Origin: Litorivivens sp041625495
Lineage (GTDB): Bacteria; Pseudomonadota; Gammaproteobacteria; Pseudomonadales; Spongiibacteraceae
Reading direction: 5' to 3'
DNA: 43,114 bases
NCBI RefSeq assembly: GCF_041625495.1
Contig: NZ_JBFJTH010000011.1
Location: 1-43,114, forward strand
Shown here: positions 7,104 to 16,159 of the stretch, piece after piece
How positions within the stretch are numbered: the first letter of the stretch is position 1
Layout of the letters: each line of letters opens with the position of its first letter
Translations under genes and position numbers: made by a program
The notes under the pieces: generated by a model
Databases searched by the model: none
Seen by the model: only the letters and a program-made list of their open reading frames with translations
Told to the model about the DNA's origin: nothing

Positions 7104-7885
7104 TGTCTGACCTCCCGCTGGTATTGAAAGTCGGCGTATATTTCGCCTATCTCGGTGGCTTTTCCTTTATCGCTGCCGGATTGTATTTAAGCTATCGCCA
7201 GGGCCGCATTCACCCCTTAATGCTGGTGTGCATTTCAGCAATGGCTACCTCATGGATAGAAGCCCCCTATGACTGGGCTGTGTATGCGCAGTTCCCCCCA
7301 GAACTGCCACGCATGCCCGCGTGGTGGCCGTTGAATATGACTTGGGGCGGCTTGCCCTCAGCGGTACCGCCAGGCTATATCGCCTACTTTATTCTGCCAG
7401 CGATTATTGGGTCGGTGCTCGCCCGCAAGCTGTATCTCAAACACGGTTGGCGTCGGCCGCAAACCTTACTGTGCGTCGGTTTTGCTGTTGGCAGCAGTTG
7501 GGCCTTTTTCTTTAATGCCTATTTTGGTGCGCAGTTCGGTGTTTTCTATTACGGCTACGTGATTGAAGGTCTTGCGATTTGGGAGGGCACGCGCCACCAA
7601 TACCCCTTGTACGATACTCTGGCGATGGGCATCCAGATGATGACTTTTACCTATATTCTTGGTCGGGTGGATGCGCAAGGCAGAACCGTTATCGATATCT
7701 GGGCGGACTCGCAAACCCGCAGTCGTTTGAAATCTTCGCTGCTGTCGGTCGCGGGTATTGTGGTAATTGGGCATGCGGTGTATCTGTCGGTCTTTGCGCC
7801 ACACTACGTCACTAAAGTGATGGGGTTGGTGAATGTGGGGGTGGGCGAACAATTGTTTGAAGGTGTGCCGAACCAGCCGCTGTAG
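7103..7885 (+). CDS. AveC-like (spirocyclase family) multi-span membrane protein
   Basis: This 260-residue integral membrane protein has about six or seven hydrophobic spans. Landmarks recall the AveC-like family: a polar SWIEAPYDW segment at about residues 50-58, YGYVIEGLAIW at about 150-160, then a His/Pro-rich QYPLYDTL at about 166-173, and a cytoplasmic VDAQGRTVID near 189. Streptomyces AveC acts in avermectin spiroketal formation. Relatives in mycobacteria and proteobacteria are uncharacterised and often sit near MmpL-type transporters, as here. The family call rests on motif memory, so it is moderate. Function is probably lipid- or polyketide-like chemistry or transport in the membrane. 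It overlaps the 34-residue peptide gene, and an RND transporter follows about 100 bases downstream. Confidence 0.65.
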   Translation: MSDLPLVLKVGVYFAYLGGFSFIAAGLYLSYRQGRIHPLMLVCISAMATSWIEAPYDWAVYAQFPPELPRMPAWWPLNMTWGGLPSAVPPGYIAYFILPAIIGSVLARKLYLKHGWRRPQTLLCVGFAVGSSWAFFFNAYFGAQFGVFYYGYVIEGLAIWEGTRHQYPLYDTLAMGIQMMTFTYILGRVDAQGRTVIDIWADSQTRSRLKSSLLSVAGIVVIGHAVYLSVFAPHYVTKVMGLVNVGVGEQLFEGVPNQPL

Positions 7886-7913
7886 AGTGGTGGCGCACGC
7901 TATCGTGGGGCGG

Positions 7914-7965
7914 AATTTCTGGCTATTTCGCGGTGAGATCTCAACTGGCTGGGCTGCCAGAAATT
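7914..7965. repeat. Long inverted repeat between AveC-like and RND genes
   Basis: AATTTCTGGC at 7914-7923 and GCCAGAAATT at 7956-7965 are perfect 10-base inverted copies separated by 32 bases. A TTCTTTT tract follows the right arm. The pair could form a weak intercistronic terminator or attenuator, or could be an operator for the RND gene that starts at 7988. Confidence 0.5.
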
Positions 7966-7987
7966 TTCTTTTGTCAGGAGTGCGTCT

Positions 7988-10594
7988 GTGCAGTCTCTGC
8001 TCTTTAGTATGAATCATTATTTTGAAAAGTTGCCTGCATTTCTGCGTCGCTGGCGCTGGCCGGTTATGCTGGCGCTTTTTAGTTTCACGGTATTTGTCGG
8101 CGCAGGTTTGGTAACACGCTTGCAGATCGATATGTCGCAGGATATCTGGTTTAAAGACGATGCTCCGGCACTCAAGAACCGGGCGCAGTTTCGTGCTCAG
8201 TTTGGCAGTGATGAAAGCGTATTTATTGTCTACCGCCCAGAATCCGGTGACGTGTTTTCAGCGTCTGCACTGCGCACCCTAGCTCAGTTGCATCAGGATA
8301 TAGAGCAGACGTCGTACCGTGCCACTGCTATGAGTGATGGCGCCAGAAACCTGTTATCACGTATTGAGCGTGTAAACAGCCTCTTCAATGCCCGCTACCA
8401 GATTGCCGATGGAGATACCCTGATTGCCAGAAAACTAATTGGCGCAGAATATCCCCGAACTGATGCAGCACGTGAGGAACGGCGTGCGATAGCGGCCTCG
8501 CAGGAGAGTTTTCGGCATGTTTTTTTCTCCGACGATTTCCGGTACGGCGTACTGCAACTGAAAACCGATTTCGGTGCCGTTCCCCTTGATACGACGGCAT
8601 CCTCGGTGGTTATGGCCGACGAAGGTGCGCTGCTGGATGATTCTCTGACCCTGGGCACTCTAAGTAGCGACCCCTTCGCGGTAAATCTAGAGGTTACGCC
8701 TCTGGCTGCAGATCAGTCGGATGAGACGCCAGTATTCGCAGAGGATACCGTGGACGAATACGATCGATTTATGAAAGCGCTCAAGGCGCTGACCGATCAG
8801 CCAGCCTACAGCAATTTCGAATTCTACTTCGCTGGCAATCCGGTCATGATGGAGTCTCAATTGGCGGCGGTTATGGAAGCCAGCTCGGCGCTGCTGATCA
8901 TGCTTGTCATGATTATGGTGGTATTAAGGGTACTACTACGATCCTTCAGTGCAGTCGTGTGGTCGATGTTAGGGATTGTATTGTCGTTATGCTGGGCGAT
9001 GGGTTTTGGAGCTTGGCTGGGTGCATCTTACTCAACGATGCTGGTATTGACCACGATGCTGGCGATCGCCGTCGGTATTGCCAGCATCGTGCACGTTTTG
9101 AGTGCTTATCTGTTCTTTCGCCGGGCAGGTGAGGATCACGTGCAGGCTATTGCCTCGGCATACCGGAAAACGGGTTTTGCTATCTTGTTGACCGTAGTAA
9201 CGACGATGGTAGGGATGTTGTCGCTAACGCTCGCGGATATGCCGGCAGTGAGTTCCTTCGGCTTTGTCTCGGCGCTTGTGGTGGCCTTTATATTTGTGTA
9301 CATCGCCTTTTTGCTGCCACTGTTGCTTGACCTTTGGCACCCGGAATCTGCGCCAGCGGCCAAGACAAGTCGCCCACTGTTCAGGTCAAAACTACCTAGC
9401 CTGCAGCCATTCTTGCGTGCGGTTGCAAACGTCTGTCAATGTCATGCTAGGAAAATTGTGGTCAGCTACGTGGTCATCTTTGTTGCGCTACTGGTTGGCG
9501 CCGTACAGGTAAAAACCAATTCCAACTTTGTCGACCTGTACAAGGATGGTCACCCGGTTCGCGTAACCACCCAGCTGGTCGATGAAAAATTGATGGGTGC
9601 GCTCAGTCTGGAAGTGTATCTGGACTTTAACCAAGCTGATGCCCTGAAAGACCCGCAGGTACTGAAACAGATTGATCAGTTTCAACAGCACCTTAAGGCC
9701 GCATACTCAGACAAGTTGATCAAGTCACTCTCGTTGGCGGATGTGGTCAAGGATACCCACCGGGTGATGAATGAAGGCAAGGCTACCTTTCATTCCATAC
9801 CTGATGATCCGCGCCTTACGGCGCAATTGCTTTACCTGTTTAACAATGCGAATGCCAGCGACCGCCGCAGTTTGGTGAGTGACGATTACAGTCGCAGTCA
9901 TATTACGCTATTCCTGCGCAACGGCGGCAGCCATGAATACATTGAGATGTTCGAGAGTTTGCAGGGTGATATCTCGACCTATTTTGATCCGTTGATATCC
10001 AGCTATCCGGCGATGGAGCCAAAGTTGACCGGTGTGTTTCATCTGATGATGGAGCTGATTCGCCATATCGCCGTAACCCAACTGAAAAGTTTTGGCGCAG
10101 CATTATTGATTATTACGGCACTGATGATGGTGACGCTGGGGTCAAAGCAGGCAGGCGTTATTTCCATTCTTCCCAATCTTATTCCCGCGGTTTTTACCTT
10201 CGGGGTGATGGGCTATCTGAATATACCGCTGAATACGGATATGCTAATCATCGCGCCGATTATCATCGGTATCGCGGTGGATGACACCATTCACTTCCTA
10301 ACGCACTATCGAAATGCCTGGTATGAATATGGTGATGTAGACAAAGCCATTCGTAGTACGTTGAGCGAAGTAGGACAAGCTGTGATACTGACTACCGCGG
10401 TATTGGCCATCGGCTTTGGAGTGCTGGGCTTTTCTGACTATCTGGGGTTGGCGAAACCGGGGATCGCGGGTGCGGTGGCAATTGTGGTGGCGCTTCTGTC
10501 TGACTTGCTGTTTTTACCGGCGTTGATTTACTGGGTTAAACCGGAGCTGGGACGTAAGCAGGCATTGGAAAAGATGCCGGTGGGAGCGGTCTAA
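7988..10594 (+). CDS. MMPL/HpnN-like RND transporter, copy 1
   Basis: This 868-residue transporter has the RND duplicated plan: an N-terminal helix, a large periplasmic loop, a six-span bundle (about residues 295-455), a second helix and loop, and a final bundle. The C-terminal bundle has the GIAVDDTIHFLTHYR motif with the paired Asp expected for proton coupling. The equivalent position in the first half (VGIASIVHVLSAY) has none. The family moves lipids and other hydrophobic molecules (MmpL, HpnN). The GTG start has a strong AGGAG seven bases upstream, and the paralogue at 13484 shares the same arrangement. No membrane-fusion partner is nearby. It converges on the operon containing its paralogue. 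Confidence 0.9.
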   Translation: MQSLLFSMNHYFEKLPAFLRRWRWPVMLALFSFTVFVGAGLVTRLQIDMSQDIWFKDDAPALKNRAQFRAQFGSDESVFIVYRPESGDVFSASALRTLAQLHQDIEQTSYRATAMSDGARNLLSRIERVNSLFNARYQIADGDTLIARKLIGAEYPRTDAAREERRAIAASQESFRHVFFSDDFRYGVLQLKTDFGAVPLDTTASSVVMADEGALLDDSLTLGTLSSDPFAVNLEVTPLAADQSDETPVFAEDTVDEYDRFMKALKALTDQPAYSNFEFYFAGNPVMMESQLAAVMEASSALLIMLVMIMVVLRVLLRSFSAVVWSMLGIVLSLCWAMGFGAWLGASYSTMLVLTTMLAIAVGIASIVHVLSAYLFFRRAGEDHVQAIASAYRKTGFAILLTVVTTMVGMLSLTLADMPAVSSFGFVSALVVAFIFVYIAFLLPLLLDLWHPESAPAAKTSRPLFRSKLPSLQPFLRAVANVCQCHARKIVVSYVVIFVALLVGAVQVKTNSNFVDLYKDGHPVRVTTQLVDEKLMGALSLEVYLDFNQADALKDPQVLKQIDQFQQHLKAAYSDKLIKSLSLADVVKDTHRVMNEGKATFHSIPDDPRLTAQLLYLFNNANASDRRSLVSDDYSRSHITLFLRNGGSHEYIEMFESLQGDISTYFDPLISSYPAMEPKLTGVFHLMMELIRHIAVTQLKSFGAALLIITALMMVTLGSKQAGVISILPNLIPAVFTFGVMGYLNIPLNTDMLIIAPIIIGIAVDDTIHFLTHYRNAWYEYGDVDKAIRSTLSEVGQAVILTTAVLAIGFGVLGFSDYLGLAKPGIAGAVAIVVALLSDLLFLPALIYWVKPELGRKQALEKMPVGAV

Positions 10595-10653
10595 CGTTTC
10601 TTTGTTGGTGATCGCAGGCAGGGGCGCTGTATTCCGGGTCTTGAACACGGGGC

Positions 10654-11241
10654 TCAGTGCTGGCGAATCCCTTCTATCATCGCCGTCGCGCAGTCAATTG
10701 CATAGCCGGGGAAGGTGATTTTTTCGGGGACAATCAACCGCGCTATGCCCATACCATCAAACAGTCCGAGCAAGCCTGAAGCGATCGCATCGGAGTGTGT
10801 GTTTTTTCTGAACTCTCTCTGTTTAACTCCAAGCTTGACCAACTCGGAAAGTGCTCCGTGAAACATCTCATAGTGCTGCCGCATCAGTTTGCGAAAATGG
10901 GGCAGATACGGTGCCTGGGAGAAAAAGTCCAGAAAAAGCTGGTTGTATTTGCCGAGCTCAGCCATGAGCTCTTCGTGGTTGCGCAAAATGGCCATGAGCT
11001 GGTCGTATGCAGATTGATTCGGATCGATAGACAGGTGAATGCGATCCAGGTTGTTTTCCAGAAAGCTATTCAGTACCCCGATCAGCAGATCTTCCTTGCT
11101 GTCGAAATGGTGATAGACACCGCCCTTGCTCAGGCCCGAGGCTTCCACAAAATCATTCATGCGACTGGCCGCGACACCCTTTTCCAGTAGTACGGTGATG
11201 GCGGCTTCAAGAATTTTCTGCCGGCGTTCGTCAGAATTCAT
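10654..11241 (-). CDS. TetR/AcrR-family transcriptional regulator
   Basis: This 195-residue protein has an N-terminal helix-turn-helix typical of TetR (ILEAAITVLLEKG, then the recognition segment GLSKGGVYHHFDSKEDLL at about residues 35-52). A helical ligand-binding domain follows. Its start overlaps the end of the DUF1302-like gene by 11 bases, so it is the last gene of the minus-strand RND operon. The likely target is the palindrome in that operon's own promoter (16095-16106), giving ligand-relieved autoregulation; this is inference. The inducer is unknown but is expected to be the hydrophobic substrate of the transporter. Confidence 0.9.
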   Translation of the reverse strand: MNSDERRQKILEAAITVLLEKGVAASRMNDFVEASGLSKGGVYHHFDSKEDLLIGVLNSFLENNLDRIHLSIDPNQSAYDQLMAILRNHEELMAELGKYNQLFLDFFSQAPYLPHFRKLMRQHYEMFHGALSELVKLGVKQREFRKNTHSDAIASGLLGLFDGMGIARLIVPEKITFPGYAIDCATAMIEGIRQH

Positions 11242-12577
11242 ACGTGATACTCACAGTGGCTGATTCTTCGGCCGGAATGATGGGGAGGGGAGTATCCAGC
11301 TCGCTCAGGTCTGCAACACTCAGCGCCAGTGAAGTTTTCCAGAAGTCGTTCCACCGGTACTCTGCGAGAACCGTAACCATGCCAAAGCGTGGACTTGAAG
11401 CCCAGTTGCCAAGCAGGCTCATCACAAGGTCGTCGTTGAGGTAGGTTTTCCGCCAGCCGACACTGACAACCTGAATGTCGTCGTCCTCGGCAGCATCGTT
11501 TGATAAGTGCATGCCCCAAACGCCGGCATTAAACAGATGATTGCCGCTGGTGGTGTATTCGAAGCCCACCGCAGCATCAATTCGTTCGCTGGTTGCACCA
11601 CTGATAGGGAGTAGCTGATTGTCCCGGTGAGCCACTTCAGCTTTCAGTAACAGTCTTCCTAGCGCGATGGAAGTCGCCATACCCACCAGATCAAATCGCG
11701 CGAGTTCCGGACGAATGCCAAAATCCGGCATCCCGTTTATTGCGACAAACGCGGGTGTCAGCAGGGCTGTTATCGGATTGGCGGAATTGTTGCCGGAAAA
11801 GTCCGGGCCGAAATAGACCGGTGTCGGGGTGTTGTCGTAGAGCCTTGCGTACATGAAACTCCAATCTACCCGGCTGCCGTGGAGTTTGTAGCGCAGCCCC
11901 CATTCTTCATCCGGTTCGATGCTCAGATCGACGGGCGGGAAACCGGGCGCCACGTCGAACACTAGCCGGTGATGCTGGTAAACATCGGTGCGCGCTTCGG
12001 GTGTGTAGAATGCCTGTAACTGGCCAGCGGGCAAAAAGCATTCAGCCACCAGCATGTCCTGCGGCAGGCGCACGTTGCCATAGTCGGTCAGAAGCTGCTC
12101 GGTGTAGTCGAAGGGTGTCACAATGTCGGTTACGAAGGTACCTTCTACAGCGCCCCAGATCAGCGTTTGCCGGCCGGCTGTGGCTGTGCACGAACCTTTG
12201 CTGTACTGGAGCCAGGCGCGCTGCCATTTGTTTTTGCCGTAGGCGCCGCCGCGACGTTCTGCCAGATCATCGTCTTCCCAGAAATAGCGGTAGCGGGTAT
12301 CCAGCTTCAGATACCAGCCTTCGGCCAAATTGCCTTCGTAGATAAGTTGCACACTGCTTTGCGAGCGGTTGGGGTCGCCGGGGATCTGGGTGTGGGCGTG
12401 CTCTAACGCAGTTTTAAAACCGTCCGTCCAATGGGGTTCGCTGACCTCGATAGCCGAAGAATCGAATGCGAAATCGTCGCTGCCGAGAAAGTCCTCGGCA
12501 TTGGCGGACGGTGTGCCCACCAGCAAGAGGGTGAGTAAAACCGGGGTGTTGTGCTTCATTGGGCTTCCGGGTGTCAT
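11231..12577 (-). CDS. DUF1302-like outer-membrane beta-barrel protein
   Basis: A 448-residue protein with a signal peptide (core VLLTLLLVGTPSANA, then EDF). Its amphipathic strands are rich in Trp, Tyr and Arg, and it ends with SITYEF, a terminal Phe typical of outer-membrane barrels. Segments such as KLDTRYRYFW, WLQYSKG and AGRQTLIWG recall DUF1302-type channels, which often accompany a LolA-like protein and an RND pump. The ATG at 12577 overlaps the upstream stop as ATGA. An internal ATG at 12559 starts a more typical signal peptide and is an alternative. Likely role: outer-membrane exit or entry channel, or anchor, for the RND substrate. Confidence 0.75.
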   Translation of the reverse strand: MTPGSPMKHNTPVLLTLLLVGTPSANAEDFLGSDDFAFDSSAIEVSEPHWTDGFKTALEHAHTQIPGDPNRSQSSVQLIYEGNLAEGWYLKLDTRYRYFWEDDDLAERRGGAYGKNKWQRAWLQYSKGSCTATAGRQTLIWGAVEGTFVTDIVTPFDYTEQLLTDYGNVRLPQDMLVAECFLPAGQLQAFYTPEARTDVYQHHRLVFDVAPGFPPVDLSIEPDEEWGLRYKLHGSRVDWSFMYARLYDNTPTPVYFGPDFSGNNSANPITALLTPAFVAINGMPDFGIRPELARFDLVGMATSIALGRLLLKAEVAHRDNQLLPISGATSERIDAAVGFEYTTSGNHLFNAGVWGMHLSNDAAEDDDIQVVSVGWRKTYLNDDLVMSLLGNWASSPRFGMVTVLAEYRWNDFWKTSLALSVADLSELDTPLPIIPAEESATVSITYEF

Positions 12578-13458
12578 TGAATATGTTTGCGCAGCGCTTC
12601 CAGCGTTTTTTCCCGGTAAGCAAAATCAGTGAGGGTACGCTGGGTGAGAAACTCATCTTCAACCTCGACATTCATCGCGATCGCTTCGGTTTTCATATTG
12701 GAAAGACGCTGGGATTGCAGATTGATAAGGGTCACATCGCGCGCAATCCAGAGATCGTTGATTTGCTCGATGTCGGCAAACGCAATCTGCTTGAAGGGCT
12801 TGCCGCGTTTGTCGTAGGTTTGGGCTTTGAGCAATGTATAGCGCTCCTTGTCGACCCAGTACAGAACCTTGCTGTATTCGGTTTTTGCTGCCCGTACGGG
12901 TTTGGGGATGGCTTCAATTACCCACACCTCGCGCCCGCCGAAGGGGCCTTCCTGGAGAATCTTGTAGGTGTATTCGTCTACGGTGCCGGTTTCCATGTCT
13001 TCAGTGGTAAATTCCGAACCAAAAACAGACACCGGCTCCCGGTCTTCACCGGTGCCACTGGCCATCCGCTTTACTTTTCCGAGGGCGGACAGATACAGCC
13101 AGGATTCCATGTCTTTGCTGGGGTCGTCATAGTCATAGGTGAGCATGCCAATGCCGCGTTCGCTGGCGGGCTCCAGTAGGATCGCAACGCCTTTGCTGTC
13201 CTTTTTATTTTCGCCGTACTGCTTCGAAACCGATTCGAGGACCTTGACTCGGGGGTTTTCGACGCAGCTGATCTTGCCGTTTTTCTGGCCGAATTTGCAG
13301 GTCGAAAGCTGGGCGCGAGTGAATGTGCCATCTGCAGTTTCGCGCTGCTGGAGATCCATTTTCTCCATAATGGCGCGTGCCTTGTCTTCACTGGCAAGCG
13401 CTCCGGCGGCCAGCGCGCTCAGCAGGATTGTGGTAAGCAGGGGCTTGAAATTGAGCAT
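12574..13458 (-). CDS. LolA-like periplasmic protein (outer-membrane lipoprotein-sorting family)
   Basis: This 294-residue protein has a cleavable signal peptide (ending ALA before SEDK). Its repeated beta-strand pattern is typical of the LolA/LolB-like fold in the family annotated as outer membrane lipoprotein-sorting protein. The YSKVLYWVDKERYTLLKAQTYDKRGKPFK segment, split over several strands, is characteristic. Such proteins have a half-open hydrophobic barrel that carries acyl groups through the periplasm. It lies between the RND gene (25 bases upstream) and the outer-membrane barrel gene (ATGA overlap), a good position for a periplasmic carrier linking the two. GGAG lies eight bases before the ATG. 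Confidence 0.8.
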   Translation of the reverse strand: MLNFKPLLTTILLSALAAGALASEDKARAIMEKMDLQQRETADGTFTRAQLSTCKFGQKNGKISCVENPRVKVLESVSKQYGENKKDSKGVAILLEPASERGIGMLTYDYDDPSKDMESWLYLSALGKVKRMASGTGEDREPVSVFGSEFTTEDMETGTVDEYTYKILQEGPFGGREVWVIEAIPKPVRAAKTEYSKVLYWVDKERYTLLKAQTYDKRGKPFKQIAFADIEQINDLWIARDVTLINLQSQRLSNMKTEAIAMNVEVEDEFLTQRTLTDFAYREKTLEALRKHIQ

Positions 13459-13483
13459 ATGATTGTCTCCGTGAGGAATAGGG

Positions 13484-16045
13484 CTAGCGCTGAGGATCGG
13501 GGGTGAGATTGCGCAACACTTTGTCGCGTCCCATATTCGGTTTCAGCCAGTGCATCAGTGCGGGCAGAAACAGTAGATCCGACAGCAGGGCGACGATTAT
13601 GGCCATTGCACCAAAGATGCCGGGCTTGGCAAGACCGAGATAGCCGGCGAAGCCCAATACAGCAAACCCCAGTCCGAGGATCAGACTGGTAAAGGCTACT
13701 GCCTGCCCGACTTCGCGCAGGGTCTGGCGAACCGCGATGCCGACATCGCCGTGTTCAATCCAGGTATAGCGATAGTGGGTGAGGAAGTGGATGGTATCGT
13801 CCACCGCAATACCAATGATGATGGGGGCCACGATCAGGGTGTCGGTGTCCAGGGCAATACCGAACCAGCCCATAATGCCAAAGGTAAACACCGCTGGCAG
13901 CAGGTTTGGGATCATAGAGATAAAACCGGCTTGCTTGGATCCGAGGGTCAGGATCATGACAACGGTAATGATGATCAGCGCAAAACTGAAGCTTTTCAGC
14001 TGCGTCCAGGCCACATGATCCATCAGCTCCATCATCAGCGGGAAGGTGCCGGTGGTCTCCAGTGACAGTCCCGGATAGTCAGTTTTCAGCGGGCCGAAAA
14101 TGCGCTCGAAGTCCTGATCAAGCTTCTCAAAAAGTGCAATGTATTCGTTGGTGCCGGCGTTCCTGAGCATGAAAGAGATATGGCTGACACGGTAGTCATC
14201 GCTGACGATGTCCCGCCGATCCGCTGAACTGGCATTGTTAAACAGGTACAGAAGCTGTGCTGTGAGCCGTGGACTATCCGGCACCCGATGATAGGTCGGG
14301 TCGTCATTGTGCATGACCTGATTGGTGTCTTGCACAATATCGGCCAGCGACAGGGTTTTGATCACTTTGTCGCTGTAGTTTTGTGCTACATGGTCCTGCA
14401 GTTCGCTGATGGCCTGCAGAATCCGTGGGTCTTTCAGACCGTCGGGCTGATCCATGCGGATCAGCACTTCAAGGCTCATCCCGCCCATCATTTCGTGATC
14501 GACCAGTTTCATGGCGATATTTAGCGGGGTGTCTTCACGAGCCAGTTTGGAAAAGTTGGTATCGATTTCCAGATCAAAGGCGCCGTAGATCAGCAGTGCG
14601 AAAACGGCAATGTAACTGACCACAATGGCTTTGGCGCGTCGCTCGGTAAAATCGGCGAGACGCGACAGCAGCGGCTGCAGGTCGACAAGCGGTTTTTTGC
14701 CTTGGCAATCGGGGTCGTTGTCCCGCCGCAGTTTGGGGTGCCAGAATTCCAGCAAAATGGGCAGCAAACCGAAAATAAGCAGAAAGGCAAAAGCCACTGC
14801 CATTGCTGAGGTAACACCAAACACGGTGATAATTGGCATGTCAGTCAGTGTCAGAGCCAGCATGCCGATCATGGTGGTTATGGAGGTGAGCAATATTGGC
14901 ATCCCGGTTTTTCGGTATGCCAGTGCCATGGCGCGAGCATGATCCTTGCCTTCGCGACTGAACAGCGTGTAGGCGCTCAGTACATGGACGCAACTGGCAA
15001 TGCCCACTGCGAGTACCAGCATGAAGGTCAATGCAAGCATGCTGGTGTAAGTCATGCCGAGCCAGGTGCCGACGCCGATCGCCCAGAAACCCGCAAACAG
15101 CACAATCAGTATTGGCCAGACAACAGCGCTGAGTGAGCGGAATAAGACCCACAGCAGAATAATGACCAGTGCCACCATGACCAGCAGTAGGCCGACGGCT
15201 TCGATTATGCTGTGCATAACGAATTCCATGGTCACCGGGTTGCCGACGTAGTGGAATTCAAAGTCGCTGTACTTTGGCTGGTCGGTTATCTTACGCAGGG
15301 CATTCATGAACGTCAGGTATTCGTCCAGCTGGACTGAGCCAAATTCCACCTCGGCTACTTCGGCACTGGCGTCCACATCCAGTGCGCTGCCGGCGTCGAG
15401 ACCGAAACCGAAAGGGTCGTCCGCAAGCAGATTGTCTTCGGCGTTGGTAACTGATGTTGATCCAACCGGCAGGGTGCCGAAATTGGTTTTCAGGGCGATG
15501 CCGCCATACTGGAAGTCGCGGGAATAAAACAGTCGTTCAAAGTTTTCCTGGCCGCGTGCAATTTCGCGGCGGCGCTCGCGTTCGGCGTCGGTCTCCGGAA
15601 AGTCTGCACCGATTAGTTTCTTTGCAATCAGGGTGTCGCCATCGGCGATCTGATAGCGGGCATTGAACAGGCTGTCGACCTGTATCACCCGTTCCATGCC
15701 GCCGGAATCATCTTTGAGGCTGGCTTGTTCAATGTCGTTGTGCAACTGGGCAAGGGTGCGCAGGGCGTTTTCGGAAAACACATCGCCGGAAGATGGTCGG
15801 TAAATTAGGTAAACGCCTTCGTCACTGCCAAACTGACGGCGGAATGCATTGCGAATCTGAAGCGGTTCCGCATCGTCTTCGAACCAGACCTCTGGCGACA
15901 TATTGATGGCGAAGTGATTGACAATGCCTTGACCGGCAAACAGCGACATGGCCAGAAACAGCAGCAGACAAAGCCAGCGATACGGCAGAATTGCGGTAGG
16001 CACACGCTCAAACAGGTTGTTGATAGTAAACAGCAGTTGCTGCAC
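13484..16045 (-). CDS. MMPL/HpnN-like RND transporter, copy 2
   Basis: A paralogue of the transporter at 7988 with the same domain order and many shared segments (QIADGDTLIA, SPRLTAQLLYLFNNA, GIAVDDTIHFLTHYR). The frame is open upstream to a TTG at 16111, but GTG 16045 is chosen for two reasons. GGAG lies six bases before it, and the resulting N-terminus (VQQLLFTINNLFERVP) aligns with that of copy 1. This gives 853 residues. As in copy 1, the first bundle lacks the Asp pair (VGIASCVHVLSAY). It is the first gene of an operon continuing with LolA-like, barrel and TetR genes. Likely role: moving a lipid-like molecule to the periplasmic carrier. Confidence 0.9.
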   Translation of the reverse strand: MQQLLFTINNLFERVPTAILPYRWLCLLLFLAMSLFAGQGIVNHFAINMSPEVWFEDDAEPLQIRNAFRRQFGSDEGVYLIYRPSSGDVFSENALRTLAQLHNDIEQASLKDDSGGMERVIQVDSLFNARYQIADGDTLIAKKLIGADFPETDAERERRREIARGQENFERLFYSRDFQYGGIALKTNFGTLPVGSTSVTNAEDNLLADDPFGFGLDAGSALDVDASAEVAEVEFGSVQLDEYLTFMNALRKITDQPKYSDFEFHYVGNPVTMEFVMHSIIEAVGLLLVMVALVIILLWVLFRSLSAVVWPILIVLFAGFWAIGVGTWLGMTYTSMLALTFMLVLAVGIASCVHVLSAYTLFSREGKDHARAMALAYRKTGMPILLTSITTMIGMLALTLTDMPIITVFGVTSAMAVAFAFLLIFGLLPILLEFWHPKLRRDNDPDCQGKKPLVDLQPLLSRLADFTERRAKAIVVSYIAVFALLIYGAFDLEIDTNFSKLAREDTPLNIAMKLVDHEMMGGMSLEVLIRMDQPDGLKDPRILQAISELQDHVAQNYSDKVIKTLSLADIVQDTNQVMHNDDPTYHRVPDSPRLTAQLLYLFNNASSADRRDIVSDDYRVSHISFMLRNAGTNEYIALFEKLDQDFERIFGPLKTDYPGLSLETTGTFPLMMELMDHVAWTQLKSFSFALIIITVVMILTLGSKQAGFISMIPNLLPAVFTFGIMGWFGIALDTDTLIVAPIIIGIAVDDTIHFLTHYRYTWIEHGDVGIAVRQTLREVGQAVAFTSLILGLGFAVLGFAGYLGLAKPGIFGAMAIIVALLSDLLFLPALMHWLKPNMGRDKVLRNLTPDPQR

Positions 16046-16082
16046 AAAGCACTCCATAAACGACAAAGAAAGCGGAGTGTGG

Positions 16083-16111
16083 ATGGTACAAACCGACCAG
16101 TTGGTCTGCAA
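16083..16111 (-). promoter_or_regulatory. Promoter with TetR-type palindrome between -35 and -10
   Basis: On the minus strand, TTGCAG (16111-16106) and TACCAT (16088-16083) are 17 bases apart. The spacer holds a perfect palindrome of 5-base arms, GACCA and TGGTC, around two bases (16095-16106). A related partial site (TGAC...GTCA) lies upstream at 16128-16141. A repressor bound between the two boxes would block the polymerase. The TetR gene at the end of the same operon is the obvious candidate. Confidence 0.55.
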
Positions 16112-16159
16112 GCTGTTTTGATCAAGATGACCAGTCTGTCATGTGTAGAAGGCAGTCGG

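Noticed and set aside
16046..16111. N-terminal extension of the second RND protein from a TTG start
   Set aside because: It would begin inside the predicted promoter, has no ribosome site and has no counterpart in the paralogue.
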